The notes: generated from the sequence alone by a model not told the origin. Positions 7,693 to 17,326 are shown, counted from the first letter of the stretch. The stretch: 47,712 nt of DNA from Oscillospiraceae bacterium (GCA_035353335.1 DAOPZJ010000016.1:1-47712), one strand, 5' to 3'. Program-made: numbers and translations.

Positions 7693-9417
7693 TCAACCGC
7701 CCAAGGTCGTATAGATAATCGCCGATGAAACGCAGAACAGCGCCGTAATTCCGGCCAATGTATAGCCGATTGCCTTTACGGCTTTCTTTGTATTGTTTAA
7801 AAAATCCCCCGCAAGCCGCGCAAAGAAATAAGAACCGATCACGAGCAGCGGCGAGGCATAGCGCATGTTCATCGTGCAGGTATGCGGGAAGGTGTAGGCA
7901 AACGACAGATAGGAGAACAGTACGAACAAGTAAACGCCCAGCATCAGCAATTTTTGGCGAGACGCCATCGACTGCTTTTTGATGAGATAATAAACCATCG
8001 CGCCGAAACCGATCAAACCGACCGCGACGTTTGACACCGCAAGCACCGTGGTCATCCACGCTCCGGCAGAACTTGAATAAGCGATGTTATATTCACCGAA
8101 CGCCGCGGTCTTAAACAGGCCGCTCCAGACGTTGAACTCACAGGTGGGCTGGTTCCAATAGGAACCCCAGAGGATAAAGTTGCTGCTGAAGCTGATCGAC
8201 GGCGGGAACAGAAACCGCTGAACGAAATTGTAGGTTCCGATATATTGATAACTGTCCAAGGAGAGCATCGGGACATAGGCGAGCGGTGAGCCGAACAAAA
8301 GGTGATTGCGAACCGGCCACCAGAGACCGAGCGGAATACAGATCACGGCAAAGACCGCAAATTGACAGACGAGCCGCCAGCGCTCCCCTTTCCCCGCGAT
8401 CAGTTCCAATAAGAAAACCAGGGCAATGGCGGGCGCAATGGCGCCGATCGACTGTTTGGTCGACATTCCGAGTCCGATGAACAGAGCGATTTGGATGATG
8501 TCGGTCCACTTCTTGGTCTTGACCCATTTGAGCGTCGCGTAGATCGCCGCAAGTGTAAAAGTGATTGAAAGGATATCGTTGTTTATGCTGCCCGAGAAGA
8601 TGATGAATGACGGGCTGAACGCGATCAGCGCCGCAGCAAGGACAAGCCCCTTGCCTTTCAGTCCGAGGATTCTGAAAATCTTGACGCTGATGAGCATGGA
8701 GGCCGCCGAATAAAACGCCGTCAGGAATTGGATCGATTCCAACGCGCGATTCCAGGTCAGCCCGAATGCGGTCATGATTTTCAACCAGACAGCAACGAGA
8801 AAATGGTGCAGAGGCGGATGGTAAAACTGCCAGACCGTGGTCGGATCGAAATCCGGCAGCTTCATGTTGTTAAAGAAATACTCGATGTACCCCGCATGCC
8901 CGTTTCCGCTTCCGAACTGCTCAACGTCGTGTTGTCGGACTTCGATCGGCGTATTCAAACCGTAAAGAATTCGAATCAGAAATCCCACGGCAAGCAGCAG
9001 CAATATCATCCGCTCGGCGGTCAATTTACCGGTCAGCAGAAAAGCCGTGAACCAGATCATGATCACTAAAACGCCGCAGGATGCCAAAATTACCGTAGAT
9101 TTACCCAATTGCGGCATAAAGAACAAAGTCAACGCAAAAATCAGAAGTGTGGCGATTCCCGCGGCAAGCTGGATTACAAAGCCTTCTTTTTTGCGGTATT
9201 TGACCGCGAGTCCGGCGACGAGTACGGCGGCGAGCACCGTCAACGCGAGCGCCCCTTTGACCTCGATCAGCGATGAAGCGGTCGGGTCCAAAGCCAATGC
9301 GGAAATAAAAGCCGAAACACCGAACACCAAAAAATATACGGCGTATGACTTGAAGTGTTCAACCGGAAGCAGCGGATTCTCGGTCAATTTTCGCCACCCT
9401 CTCGCATGATACTGCAT
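7693..9417 (-). CDS. GT39/PMT-like membrane glycosyltransferase
   Basis: 574 residues with about a dozen hydrophobic segments. The acidic motif of the GT-C superfamily appears in the first large outside loop (RQHDVEQFGSGNGHAGYIEY), followed by YHPPLHHF. These are features of PMT/ArnT-type transferases that use a polyprenyl-phosphate sugar donor on the outer face. Four bases separate it from the upstream FAD oxidoreductase, and GtrA is also in the operon, which fits lipid-linked sugar transfer to a wall polymer or protein. The ATG at 9417 has no clear ribosome site; a TTG at 9387 sits 6 bases after GAGGGTGG and may be the true start. The acceptor is unknown. Confidence 0.83.
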   Translation of the reverse strand: MQYHARGWRKLTENPLLPVEHFKSYAVYFLVFGVSAFISALALDPTASSLIEVKGALALTVLAAVLVAGLAVKYRKKEGFVIQLAAGIATLLIFALTLFFMPQLGKSTVILASCGVLVIMIWFTAFLLTGKLTAERMILLLLAVGFLIRILYGLNTPIEVRQHDVEQFGSGNGHAGYIEYFFNNMKLPDFDPTTVWQFYHPPLHHFLVAVWLKIMTAFGLTWNRALESIQFLTAFYSAASMLISVKIFRILGLKGKGLVLAAALIAFSPSFIIFSGSINNDILSITFTLAAIYATLKWVKTKKWTDIIQIALFIGLGMSTKQSIGAIAPAIALVFLLELIAGKGERWRLVCQFAVFAVICIPLGLWWPVRNHLLFGSPLAYVPMLSLDSYQYIGTYNFVQRFLFPPSISFSSNFILWGSYWNQPTCEFNVWSGLFKTAAFGEYNIAYSSSAGAWMTTVLAVSNVAVGLIGFGAMVYYLIKKQSMASRQKLLMLGVYLFVLFSYLSFAYTFPHTCTMNMRYASPLLVIGSYFFARLAGDFLNNTKKAVKAIGYTLAGITALFCVSSAIIYTTLGG

Positions 9418-9421
9418 GAAA

Positions 9422-10993
9422 TCAATTCTCGGCTTTTTGTTCAGACTCTTTCTTTTCGTGGTATTCCTGCTCGGTATTGACTTTCCAGACAGCCGTCTTG
9501 TCGCTGCCGGCTGCGATTGTTTCTGCGGCGACCATCGCGGTCATCATCGAGTGGTCCATGTTGTTATAGCGGTGCTGGCCGTTGCGGCCGATGCAGTAGA
9601 GATTATCGATGGTATTGAGATAATCGACCAGCTTGTCGATCTCGGCATAGGTGTCGAAATAGGCCGGGTAGGCCTTCTTGATCCGTTCGCAGTGGCTGTC
9701 GAGCACGTCGTCCGCGCCGATGATGCCCATCTTCTCAAGTTCCGCAGCGGCAAATTTCACGCGCTCTTCGTCGGGCATTTTCCAGAATTCATCGCCCTCA
9801 GCGCAGAAATATTCGAGTCCGATCCAAACGGTATGTTCGGGGTCCTTGACCATATACGGCGACCAGTTATTGAACACTTGAATGCGGCCCAGTTTGACTT
9901 CGGTCTCCTGAACATAGATCCAGCAGTCCGGGACGATGTTGCCGAGCGTCTTGATTGCGGTTTCGTTTTTGAGATTCAGGCGTTTGACGAGCAAACCGAC
10001 CGTCACGAAATCACGGTACGGCAGACCTTTGGCGATTCGAAGCATATCCTCGGAGGGCTTGTCCCCTTCAATGCCGAGAACAAGGTCGCGGAGCGGCATT
10101 GAGGAAATCACAACGTCGGCAGTCAGCGTCTTTTCGCCCTCTGCGGTCTCGCAGACGACTCCGGTGATTTTGCCGTTTTCAACGATCAGGCGTTTTACGC
10201 CGCAGTTCATTTTTAAAACAGCGCCGCGTTTTACGATATCATCCGCAAGGCCTTCCCAGAGCTGACCCGGGCCGAATTTCGGATACCAGAATTCTTCGAT
10301 CAGAGAGGTCTCGGCGTTCTTATTGCTCTTTTTGCCGAACGCCTTGGAGAACATGTCCTTTAAAAGCGTACGGATAGAGAGGCCCTTGACCCGCTGCGCG
10401 CCCCAGTCGGCGGAGATATCGGACGGATGGCGGCCCCAAAGCTTTTCGGTGTAGCCCTCGAAGAACATCCCGTAAAGGACTTTTCCGAAGCGGTTGATAT
10501 AAAAATTTTCAAGCGAAGTCTCGGGTTTTTTGACCATTGCGGATTTTAAGTAGGAAAATCCGGCCTTCATCGTGCGTCCGAAGCCCATGCCTTTAATCGT
10601 CGAGGCCTTCATTGAGATCGGATAATCGAAGAACTTTTTTAAGTAGTAGATGCGGGAAACCCGGTGACGAACCAACATCACCTTATCGTCTTTCTCGGGA
10701 TCGGGACCTCCCGGATAGACCGGTCTCTCCCTGCCGAGCAATTTATCGTCGATTGCCAGAGAGCCCTGAAGCGGCATCAATTCTTCCCACCGTTTCATGA
10801 CCTCATCCGACTTTGAGAAGAACCGGTGTCCGCCGATGTCCATGCGGTTGCCGTTATATCGAACCGTACGCGAAATACCGCCGACTTCTCCGCTCTCCTC
10901 GAGCACGGTCACTTCAAAACCGCCCTTGCGCAGCAATTCGTCCGCCGCGGTCAAACCCGCGGGGCCTGCGCCGATTACAATTACTTTTTTCAT
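9422..10993 (-). CDS. NAD(P)/FAD-dependent oxidoreductase (amine oxidase / UDP-galactopyranose mutase-like)
   Basis: 523 residues. The N-terminal dinucleotide-binding motif VIVIGAGPAGLTAADEL is followed by the second FAD motif (GGISRTVRYNG, then DIGGHRFF), typical of the protoporphyrinogen oxidase/amine oxidase superfamily. The C-terminal FAD motif contains NLYCIGRNGQHRYNNMDHS. This subfamily is commonly linked to GtrA and polyprenol glycosyltransferase genes, as here. GtrA overlaps its start by 4 bases and the GT39-like gene follows within 4 bases. The likely job is redox or isomerase chemistry on a nucleotide or lipid-linked sugar, but the substrate cannot be read from sequence. Confidence 0.87.
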   Translation of the reverse strand: MKKVIVIGAGPAGLTAADELLRKGGFEVTVLEESGEVGGISRTVRYNGNRMDIGGHRFFSKSDEVMKRWEELMPLQGSLAIDDKLLGRERPVYPGGPDPEKDDKVMLVRHRVSRIYYLKKFFDYPISMKASTIKGMGFGRTMKAGFSYLKSAMVKKPETSLENFYINRFGKVLYGMFFEGYTEKLWGRHPSDISADWGAQRVKGLSIRTLLKDMFSKAFGKKSNKNAETSLIEEFWYPKFGPGQLWEGLADDIVKRGAVLKMNCGVKRLIVENGKITGVVCETAEGEKTLTADVVISSMPLRDLVLGIEGDKPSEDMLRIAKGLPYRDFVTVGLLVKRLNLKNETAIKTLGNIVPDCWIYVQETEVKLGRIQVFNNWSPYMVKDPEHTVWIGLEYFCAEGDEFWKMPDEERVKFAAAELEKMGIIGADDVLDSHCERIKKAYPAYFDTYAEIDKLVDYLNTIDNLYCIGRNGQHRYNNMDHSMMTAMVAAETIAAGSDKTAVWKVNTEQEYHEKKESEQKAEN

Positions 10994-11484
10994 TTTACTG
11001 TCTCTTCCTTCTTCTCGTTTTCGGGTTTTCCCGGTTTATTGCGGTATAAAATCAACTTTCTTGCGGCGAAGTTATAAATAAAGACGATTACGGTAGCGGT
11101 TATGTTACGGATCAATTCGTTAAGATTGTTTAAAAACCAATCATTGTAAAAAGGCCTGTCCATCAACTTTTCAAACAAGGTAATCAAGCCGACTTTGATT
11201 AAAAGCCCGACCGCGCCGATAACGGCAAACACCAAAAATTCCCCGAGCCGCGTGGTGACCTTGGATTTATCAAATATCCAAACCGCACTTAAAATATAAT
11301 TTGTCGCGAGCCCGAAAATAAACCCGATTGCAGCCGCCAATTGCTCGTTGACAGAAAAGCCGTAGACAAGCAGCATCGCAATGCCGACATCAACGCCTGT
11401 TGCGATTCCGCCGACGATCAATGAGCGCACAAACTGCACCGCCGTGCTTTCCGATTTTTCCAAAACCGCTTTTTTAAATCCCAT
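10990..11484 (-). CDS. GtrA family membrane protein
   Basis: 164 residues with four hydrophobic segments: VGGIATGVDVGIAMLLVYGF, LAAAIGFIFGLATNYIL, FLVFAVIGAVGLLIKVGLI and ITATVIVFIYNFAARKLIL. The NYILSAVWIF segment and the final NFAARKLILYR match the GtrA family pattern. GtrA proteins are thought to help flip or dock polyprenyl-phosphate sugars. Its stop overlaps the ATG of the next gene (ATGA), so translation is coupled. It is the first gene of the three-gene glycan operon. Confidence 0.9.
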   Translation of the reverse strand: MGFKKAVLEKSESTAVQFVRSLIVGGIATGVDVGIAMLLVYGFSVNEQLAAAIGFIFGLATNYILSAVWIFDKSKVTTRLGEFLVFAVIGAVGLLIKVGLITLFEKLMDRPFYNDWFLNNLNELIRNITATVIVFIYNFAARKLILYRNKPGKPENEKKEETVK

Positions 11485-11519
11485 TTATTTGGACATCCCT
11501 TTCACATAGACTTATATCT

Positions 11520-12023
11520 TTACTTTGAAAGTATCTTTTTGATCTCCCCGATGTAAAACGTGTGAAAATCAGCCAACGGGTAACTCTTATTAATCACCTT
11601 TTCATCTGAAAAACCCTCTTTTTCAATCTGTCCGGTATAGAGCTTTTCGCAGACCAGAATCAATTTTGCCTCGCTGAATAACACCGCACCGCCTCTGTGT
11701 TCCGCCGTCAGACCGCTTAGATGCATTTTATCAATGTCCCGTCCGCTCTTGTTTCCGCACAGCGACAGAGCGTCTTTGTATTTCTCATCAAAAAAGCTGA
11801 GCGTAAAGACGTCGTTCGTGTCCATAAAGCCCTTGGTGTAGCGCTGAGGACGCACATAAGCCGTCACAACGTTTTTATACCATAATACGCCGGTCTGCCC
11901 CCAGCTCACCGTCATCATATTGAAATTATCGGGTTTTCCGCTTGCGAGTAATGCCCAACCGCCGATCATCTCGAACGGATTGAAGTCAAGCTGCTTGATT
12001 TGAAGTTCCTTGAATTCCATCAT
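11520..12023 (-). CDS. Flavin reductase family protein
   Basis: 167 residues, normal for the FMN-binding split-barrel flavin reductase fold. FNPFEMIGGWALLASGK and NMMTVSWGQTGVLW correspond to the FMN-binding strands. VTAYVRPQRYTKGFMD and FTLSFFD are also conserved in this group. Such proteins bind FMN and transfer electrons from NAD(P)H or an unknown donor. The ATG is at 12023 or 12020, with GGCGGTT upstream. It follows TraX by a short gap on the same strand. Confidence 0.88.
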   Translation of the reverse strand: MMEFKELQIKQLDFNPFEMIGGWALLASGKPDNFNMMTVSWGQTGVLWYKNVVTAYVRPQRYTKGFMDTNDVFTLSFFDEKYKDALSLCGNKSGRDIDKMHLSGLTAEHRGGAVLFSEAKLILVCEKLYTGQIEKEGFSDEKVINKSYPLADFHTFYIGEIKKILSK

Positions 12024-12044
12024 GTGAACCGCCTTTCATAAAGT

Positions 12045-12893
12045 TTAAGATATTCCGATTAAAGTTCCGATTTTCGATACCAAATCGAAACGAACGAAGA
12101 GATACAAAATCAGCATATGCGCGGGATAGAAGACATAAAACAACCATTTCAGGCCTTTGCCCTTCCGGTTGTTATACAGCATAATTAAAATCAGCGACGC
12201 ACTCGCCGCAAGCCAGTAGTAAATCGTGATTTTGTAAAAGAACCATGATGTAAATGGAACTGCTCCGTATCCGCCGAATACCGATATATTCAGATCGCTT
12301 GCAGGTACCAGTGAACTGAGGAGCCCATATCCGATAATCGTCGCGGCAACGGCGATATATCGTTTCGGTTTCGACCATCTGCCGGTAAAATACATCACAT
12401 AGATCAAACATACGCCGAACCATGCATAATCGGTTTTTAAAATATAAGCCAATAACGCGCAGACAGCCAGTATAAAAGACTTCACTACCCAGTCGGCGTT
12501 TTGATAAGCATAGGTCTCGGGATTCTTTTCGTATTTCTGCATAATCCTGCCGAGCAGTTCAGGCTGTTCGAATACCGTGATGCCGATTACAGCGAGCAAA
12601 AGCGTAAAAATGACGTTTTGTCCCTGCCAGGTAAACCAAGTTTGGTGAATCATCAAATCAAACGGCACTTCGCTGACCAAAGCGAAAATAAACATGCGGA
12701 GAATGTAGTTTTTCCGATTCTTACTGTATTTCAAACCTTCGGCGACGCAGAAGCAAAATAACGGGAACGCCAGCCGTCCGATCACGCGGCAAACCGTATA
12801 CCACGGGCTGCCGTATGGGATTAAACCGGATGCGCCGAGATGGTCGATCAGCATTGTGAGGATTGCAATGAACTTTAAAACGGTTGTGCTCAT
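12045..12893 (-). CDS. TraX family membrane protein
   Basis: 282 residues with about eight hydrophobic segments. The N-terminal signature KFIAILTMLIDHLGA and the RVIGRLAFPLFCFCVAEG segment are diagnostic for the TraX family, named for the F-pilin acetyltransferase. Chromosomal copies in Firmicutes are common and not tied to conjugation; their acceptor is unknown. No pilus or transfer genes lie nearby. The start ATG at 12893 has a usable purine-rich site upstream. Confidence 0.9.
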   Translation of the reverse strand: MSTTVLKFIAILTMLIDHLGASGLIPYGSPWYTVCRVIGRLAFPLFCFCVAEGLKYSKNRKNYILRMFIFALVSEVPFDLMIHQTWFTWQGQNVIFTLLLAVIGITVFEQPELLGRIMQKYEKNPETYAYQNADWVVKSFILAVCALLAYILKTDYAWFGVCLIYVMYFTGRWSKPKRYIAVAATIIGYGLLSSLVPASDLNISVFGGYGAVPFTSWFFYKITIYYWLAASASLILIMLYNNRKGKGLKWLFYVFYPAHMLILYLFVRFDLVSKIGTLIGIS

Positions 12894-12968
12894 TGTTTTG
12901 CTCGTCTTTCCTTTGAATCGGGGATTTCATTTTAAATTTATTACCTGTATGAAATCTAATTCCCAAAC

Positions 12969-14084
12969 TTATTCGGTGTAAATCTTTTTGACGCGGTTTC
13001 CGACCATTCGGCACAAAACCTCATAACTAATGGTACCCTCAAGTTCGGCAAGATCGTCGGCCGTATTTCCTTTGATGCCGCCGCCGATGATATAGGCCGG
13101 CATTCCGCATTCGATCTTTCCGAGCCGGTCGGCGTCAATCATCAGATGATCCATGCAAACTTTCCCCAAGATTGCCGCTCGTTTGCCGTTGACCAGTAAA
13201 AAACCGCGATTTGAAAGCGTCCTGCTGACGCCGTCGGCATAACCCAAGCTGACGACCGCGATACGTTTATCGGTCTCGCAGCGGTAGGTTCCGCCGTAAC
13301 TGATTGTGGTGCCGGCGGCGACATCCTTGACGAGTTCCACCGCGCCCGCATAATCGAGAACCGGGGTAAGGTGTTCATTTTTACTGCCGTCAGGCATCAG
13401 ACCGAACAACATAATCCCCGGGCGCACCATATCGAGATGCATCTCGGGAAAATTCATGATTGCGGCGCTGTTTGCCGCATGGCGAATTTGAAATTTATGT
13501 CCTGCGCACTCGAGATTTGACAACACCGACATAAAATTTTCAAACTGACGGCGGGTCATATCGCAATCGGCCTCATCGGCTTTGGCGAAATGGGTATATG
13601 CCCCCTCGAAATCGAGATTCGGCATCTCGATTGTGCGAAGCAAATCCTTTGTCGGAAAACCGTCAGGGCAGACATAGCCGAGCCGCCCCATTCCCGTGTC
13701 GATTTTCAGATGGCAGCGCAATTTACCCCCGACGACTTCGTTCAGCGTCCCGGCATAATCCAGGTCAAAAACAGTCTGGGTCAGATCATATTCGCGAAGA
13801 CGGGGCATATCGCATTTCGGTGTATATCCCATCATCAAAATCGGAGTTGTAATGCCGGCTTCACGCAGTGTCTGGGCTTCGTAGATATCCGCAAGCCCGA
13901 GATAACTCACACCACGGCGCGCCAGTTCTCCGGCAACACCGACCGCGCCGTGGCCATACGCATCCGCTTTGACCATAGCGCATATTTTGCATTTGCCGCC
14001 GGTCAGGGTCTTGATATATTCAAAATTTTTCCGCAGCGCGGAAAGATGTATCGTCGCAGTTGCGCGCTGTTTGTTTCCGTCCAA
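12969..14084 (-). CDS. alr: Alanine racemase
   Basis: PLP-dependent enzyme that makes D-alanine for peptidoglycan. The cofactor lysine lies in MVKADAYGHGA, and the catalytic tyrosine of the second half in ISYGGTYRC. VCMDHLMID near the end is also conserved. The chain is about 370 residues, as expected. The frame extends to a GTG at 14111, but AGCGGGTG precedes the TTG at 14084 by 6 bases, and that start gives a family-like N-terminus (DGNKQRATATIHLSALRKNF). I favour it. It sits downstream of murD and the peptidase genes on the same strand, so a cell-wall and peptide-turnover context is likely. Confidence 0.94.
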   Translation of the reverse strand: MDGNKQRATATIHLSALRKNFEYIKTLTGGKCKICAMVKADAYGHGAVGVAGELARRGVSYLGLADIYEAQTLREAGITTPILMMGYTPKCDMPRLREYDLTQTVFDLDYAGTLNEVVGGKLRCHLKIDTGMGRLGYVCPDGFPTKDLLRTIEMPNLDFEGAYTHFAKADEADCDMTRRQFENFMSVLSNLECAGHKFQIRHAANSAAIMNFPEMHLDMVRPGIMLFGLMPDGSKNEHLTPVLDYAGAVELVKDVAAGTTISYGGTYRCETDKRIAVVSLGYADGVSRTLSNRGFLLVNGKRAAILGKVCMDHLMIDADRLGKIECGMPAYIIGGGIKGNTADDLAELEGTISYEVLCRMVGNRVKKIYTE

Positions 14085-14178
14085 TGTCACACCCGCTCTT
14101 TTTGCGGACACGCAGCTGCCGTGCCGCTTTGTCTTTATAACGTCATTATAGCACTTTCGCCATGATTAGTCAAAGATG

Positions 14179-15387
14179 TTATAAAATTATCGCCTCTGCA
14201 GCCCGAAGTACCGCATATCGCCCGCCCGCAAACGTCAATCCGCCCTGCAGCCAGACCGCGAAAGGTTCCCTCAGCGGCGCATCAGCCGAGATTTCAACAC
14301 TCGAACCGGAGATAAAACCGCCGGCTGCCATAATGACCTTGCTGTTATAACCGGGCATATCCCACGGCTCCGGGCTGACGTAGCTGTCAATCGGAGAACC
14401 GCTTTGAAGCCCCCTGCAAAATCTGATCAACAGTTCGGGATTTCCCAGTTTCAACAGCTGCACGATATCGGCGCGTTCCGCGTCAAAAACAGGCTCGGTT
14501 TCAAAGCCGAGTTCGTCAAACAGCGCAGCCGCGAAAACCGAGGTCTTTAAGGCCTCGGCGGTAGCGTGCGGAGCCATGAACATCCCCATGAACATACTGC
14601 GGTTTTGAAACAGAGTCGCTCCTACTTCGCGCCCGATATCCTGCGCAAACAACCGGTCGGCGCAGGCGTCGATCAGTTCTTTTTTTCCCGCGAGATATCC
14701 GCCGCAGGGACACAGCCCGCCGCCCGCGTTTTTAATCAAGCTGCCCGCCAACAGATCGGCTTTGGGTTCGCTTTCGCAGACAAATTCGCCATAACAGTTG
14801 TCGACAAAGACAATCATTTCGGGGAATTTCGCATGAATTGCCTCAATCGCCCGGTCAATGTCTCCCGTGGTCAATGAACGCCGCAGGGTATATCCGCGCG
14901 AGCGCTGAATATAGATCATTTTCTTTCCGGTAATCATAGAAAGAATTCTATTCAGATTAAATATCCCGTCGAAATCGAGCCAATCAAATTTAACACCGAA
15001 ATCGGCAAGCGAACCCCCGCCCTTTTTCATAATGGTCGGCAGAATGGTATCGTAGGGTTTTCCGGTAATCGAAAGAACCTGATCTCCGGGGCGCAGCACC
15101 CCGAACAATCCGGTTGCAATCGCATGGGTACCGCTGACCATCTGGATGCGGACAAAAGCGTCCTCGGTGCCGTAAACGGACGCATAGACCTTATCAAGCG
15201 TCTCGCGCCCGAGGTCGCCGTAACCGTAGCCGGTTGTGCCGAGCAGATGCGCTTCGCTGACCCGATTTTCGGAAAATGCCTTCAACACCCGCTCAGTGCA
15301 AATGCGCTCGGTATGTTCGATTTTTTCAAACTGAGATTTAATTTTTAATTCCGCTTTTTGCGCGGCAATCAGAACTCTTTCGTTCAT
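14179..15387 (-). CDS. Methionine gamma-lyase family PLP enzyme (aluminum-resistance protein family)
   Basis: 402 residues of the fold-type I PLP family Met_gamma_lyase. Visible features are TTGYGYGDLGRETLD near residue 51, RIQMVSGTHAIA near 80, the aspartate that holds the pyridine nitrogen in VFVDNCYGEF, and the Schiff-base lysine in GSLIKNAGGG (Lys219). The family is annotated from similarity to sulfur amino acid lyases and an old aluminum-resistance label; the true substrate is not established. Its ATG overlaps the stop of the dead M42-like gene (ATGA), which shows translational coupling. Substrate choice is open. Confidence 0.9.
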   Translation of the reverse strand: MNERVLIAAQKAELKIKSQFEKIEHTERICTERVLKAFSENRVSEAHLLGTTGYGYGDLGRETLDKVYASVYGTEDAFVRIQMVSGTHAIATGLFGVLRPGDQVLSITGKPYDTILPTIMKKGGGSLADFGVKFDWLDFDGIFNLNRILSMITGKKMIYIQRSRGYTLRRSLTTGDIDRAIEAIHAKFPEMIVFVDNCYGEFVCESEPKADLLAGSLIKNAGGGLCPCGGYLAGKKELIDACADRLFAQDIGREVGATLFQNRSMFMGMFMAPHATAEALKTSVFAAALFDELGFETEPVFDAERADIVQLLKLGNPELLIRFCRGLQSGSPIDSYVSPEPWDMPGYNSKVIMAAGGFISGSSVEISADAPLREPFAVWLQGGLTFAGGRYAVLRAAEAIIL

Positions 15388-16322
15388 TTTAGGACCACCG
15401 CGTTTAACAACTTAAAGAGCGCTTCGATATCCTTTTTCCGGCAGCTCTCGGTGTCCGAGCCGGGAAGCCGTGTCGGCAGCGCCAAAAACGCAGTCCGGAT
15501 GCCGCCCGCGCACTGCGCGACTGTACCTGCCGGGCAGGTTGGGCGTGCGGTCGGGATAACGGTTTTAATGCCAAGCATCTCGGCTGTAGTTTTAATTTCA
15601 TACAAAAGTTCTTCGTCGTGAACTGCACCGCTGTCGATGACCGGAAGTCCGAGTTCGGGTTCTTTTTCGGTTTCAAGAGCGCCGTTCTCATTGCCCTGCA
15701 CAACAATGGCGACGTCGGGCTTAATGGTTTCTGCGGCGGCTTTTACTCCGCCCGCGTTCAGATTGCCGCGCGCGGCGAATACCAGCCACAGATCGGCTTC
15801 ACCCGAAGTTTCAAGGGTCTTGAGAAGCGCAGCTATGGACGCACGGGAAGAAAGAGCTTTCCCGCCGATGATACCGCCATCCTTACCCCAGGCGAAAAAT
15901 TCGGAATCGTAAACGCCGAAAGAACCCTGATCCGGCTCGTCGTAACACTCGAAATAGAGTGAATCCGTTTTAGGAAGTTTATCGTCGCCGTTTGAAAGGT
16001 GTACCGGACAGACCGCGATCACGCCTTTTTTGCCGTCGAACTTCAGCTTCCGGCCGAATAATTGAGCTGTTCCGGCTTTTCCGACGGTCTCGAATTTATA
16101 ATAAGGCATCTCGCCCTTTTTGAGTAAAAATGTCGGCTCATCCATCGGCGCGGTCAACATGAGTTTACGCCCGCCGCCTTTTTTGTGTGCAATCACACTG
16201 CCGAGCGTATCGGTATAAAATTCGCATTTTCCGGCTAAATAAGCGGATAAAAACACGCGCATCGGGACTTCGCGTCCGGTCGGCGCGTCAATTTGCACCA
16301 GTTTTTCAATCAGCTCAAACAC
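15384..16322 (-). CDS. M42-like protein lacking all catalytic residues (pseudo-peptidase)
   Basis: 312 residues from a GTG at 16322, preceded by GGGAGGTG; it overlaps the stop of the active M42 gene by 8 bases. The frame opens earlier (16358) but that start is unsupported. It aligns along its length with the M42 gene upstream, yet every metal or catalytic position differs: TAPMDE for TAHTDE, KALSSR for HALDDR, AARGNL for VQEEIG, IVVQGN for AVDGSF and PTRLPGSD for PMRNMHTA. The reading frame is intact, so it is selected, not decayed. A regulatory or structural partner of the active enzyme, or a binding protein, is inferred. Confidence 0.85.
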   Translation of the reverse strand: MFELIEKLVQIDAPTGREVPMRVFLSAYLAGKCEFYTDTLGSVIAHKKGGGRKLMLTAPMDEPTFLLKKGEMPYYKFETVGKAGTAQLFGRKLKFDGKKGVIAVCPVHLSNGDDKLPKTDSLYFECYDEPDQGSFGVYDSEFFAWGKDGGIIGGKALSSRASIAALLKTLETSGEADLWLVFAARGNLNAGGVKAAAETIKPDVAIVVQGNENGALETEKEPELGLPVIDSGAVHDEELLYEIKTTAEMLGIKTVIPTARPTCPAGTVAQCAGGIRTAFLALPTRLPGSDTESCRKKDIEALFKLLNAVVLK

Positions 16323-17313
16323 TTGCCGCACCTCCCAGCGTATTGACATAAGCCGCAATCAGCTTGGCGCTCTTGTCGATGTCGGAGACCAAAACGGTCT
16401 CGACTGCGGTATGCATATTGCGCATCGGCACCGAGACCAGCGCGGTCTCGACGCCGCCGTCGGTAAAAGTGATGCGATCGCTGTCGGTTCCGGTTCCCCC
16501 GCCCATGATCTCAAGCTGATAGGGGATTTTTCGCGCTTTGGCTTCGGCGATCAGGCCGTCGGTATGTCTTTGAGACAAAATCGGGGACACGCCGATCATC
16601 GGGCCCTCCCCGCTCTTTCCGGTCTTGGATGAGTCGGCAGCGGGATTTTCCCCGAAGCTGCCGTCGACCGCAATGGCGATATCGGGCAGGATGTTGTGGG
16701 TACCCGCGCCGCTGCCTCGGCAGCCGATTTCCTCCTGCACCGCGAACAGCAGATAGACCCCGATGTTGAGGTTTTTCGAGAGGTTTTGCGCCGCTTTGAT
16801 GATTACGGCACAACCAAGGCGGTCATCAAGAGCGTGTCCGCATAAGACACCGTTTGAAAGCTCAAAAACCGGTGCGATAAATCCGGCCCGGTCTCCCTGT
16901 CTGACGGGCGAATCGTCTTTTTGATACCCGATATCGGCGGTGATATTATCTTTGGGACCGGTTTCGTTTTCACCGCTTGTGATAATGCCGGTGACGCATC
17001 CGGTTTGGGTATGTACGACGATTTTCGCCCCGTGGATGGTACGGCGGTCAATTCCGCCCACCGGACTTAACAGTAAACTGCCGTCGCCGCGTACCTCGCT
17101 GACGAGAAATGAGATTTCGTCGGTATGGGCGGTCAGCATGACGACCGGCATGTCGGCGCGCCTGGGAACGATCTCGACTCCGAGATTGCCCATCGCGTCA
17201 GTCGCAGTTTTATAACCCTTTAATATCCCGCAGATGACGTCGTTGACGTTCTTTTCGCTGCCGGAACCGCCGAACGGTTCGCAAAGCGCGGTCACAAGAT
17301 GCTTCGTGTCCAA
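16315..17313 (-). CDS. M42 family metallopeptidase (glutamyl aminopeptidase/TET type)
   Basis: 332 residues with a full set of M42 residues: AHTDE (His63, Asp65), ALDDRLG (Asp163), VQEEIG (catalytic Glu194 and ligand Glu195), AVDGS (Asp217) and PMRNMHTA (His301). These bind two metal ions and release N-terminal residues from peptides, usually as a large tetrahedral cytoplasmic assembly. The start is TTG at 17313 with AGAGGTGG 7 bases before it. It follows murD by 13 bases and overlaps the inactive paralogue by 8, so the two are made together. Confidence 0.93.
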   Translation of the reverse strand: MDTKHLVTALCEPFGGSGSEKNVNDVICGILKGYKTATDAMGNLGVEIVPRRADMPVVMLTAHTDEISFLVSEVRGDGSLLLSPVGGIDRRTIHGAKIVVHTQTGCVTGIITSGENETGPKDNITADIGYQKDDSPVRQGDRAGFIAPVFELSNGVLCGHALDDRLGCAVIIKAAQNLSKNLNIGVYLLFAVQEEIGCRGSGAGTHNILPDIAIAVDGSFGENPAADSSKTGKSGEGPMIGVSPILSQRHTDGLIAEAKARKIPYQLEIMGGGTGTDSDRITFTDGGVETALVSVPMRNMHTAVETVLVSDIDKSAKLIAAYVNTLGGAASV

Positions 17314-17326
17314 TTGAATTCCACCT

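Noticed and set aside
8728..9409. Plus-strand open frames opposite the GT39-like gene
   Set aside because: They lie fully inside a recognisable membrane protein gene, have no ribosome site and no family traits.
12045..12893. TraX as a sign of a conjugative element
   Set aside because: No relaxase, mating-pair or plasmid genes nearby; chromosomal TraX-family genes are common in Firmicutes.
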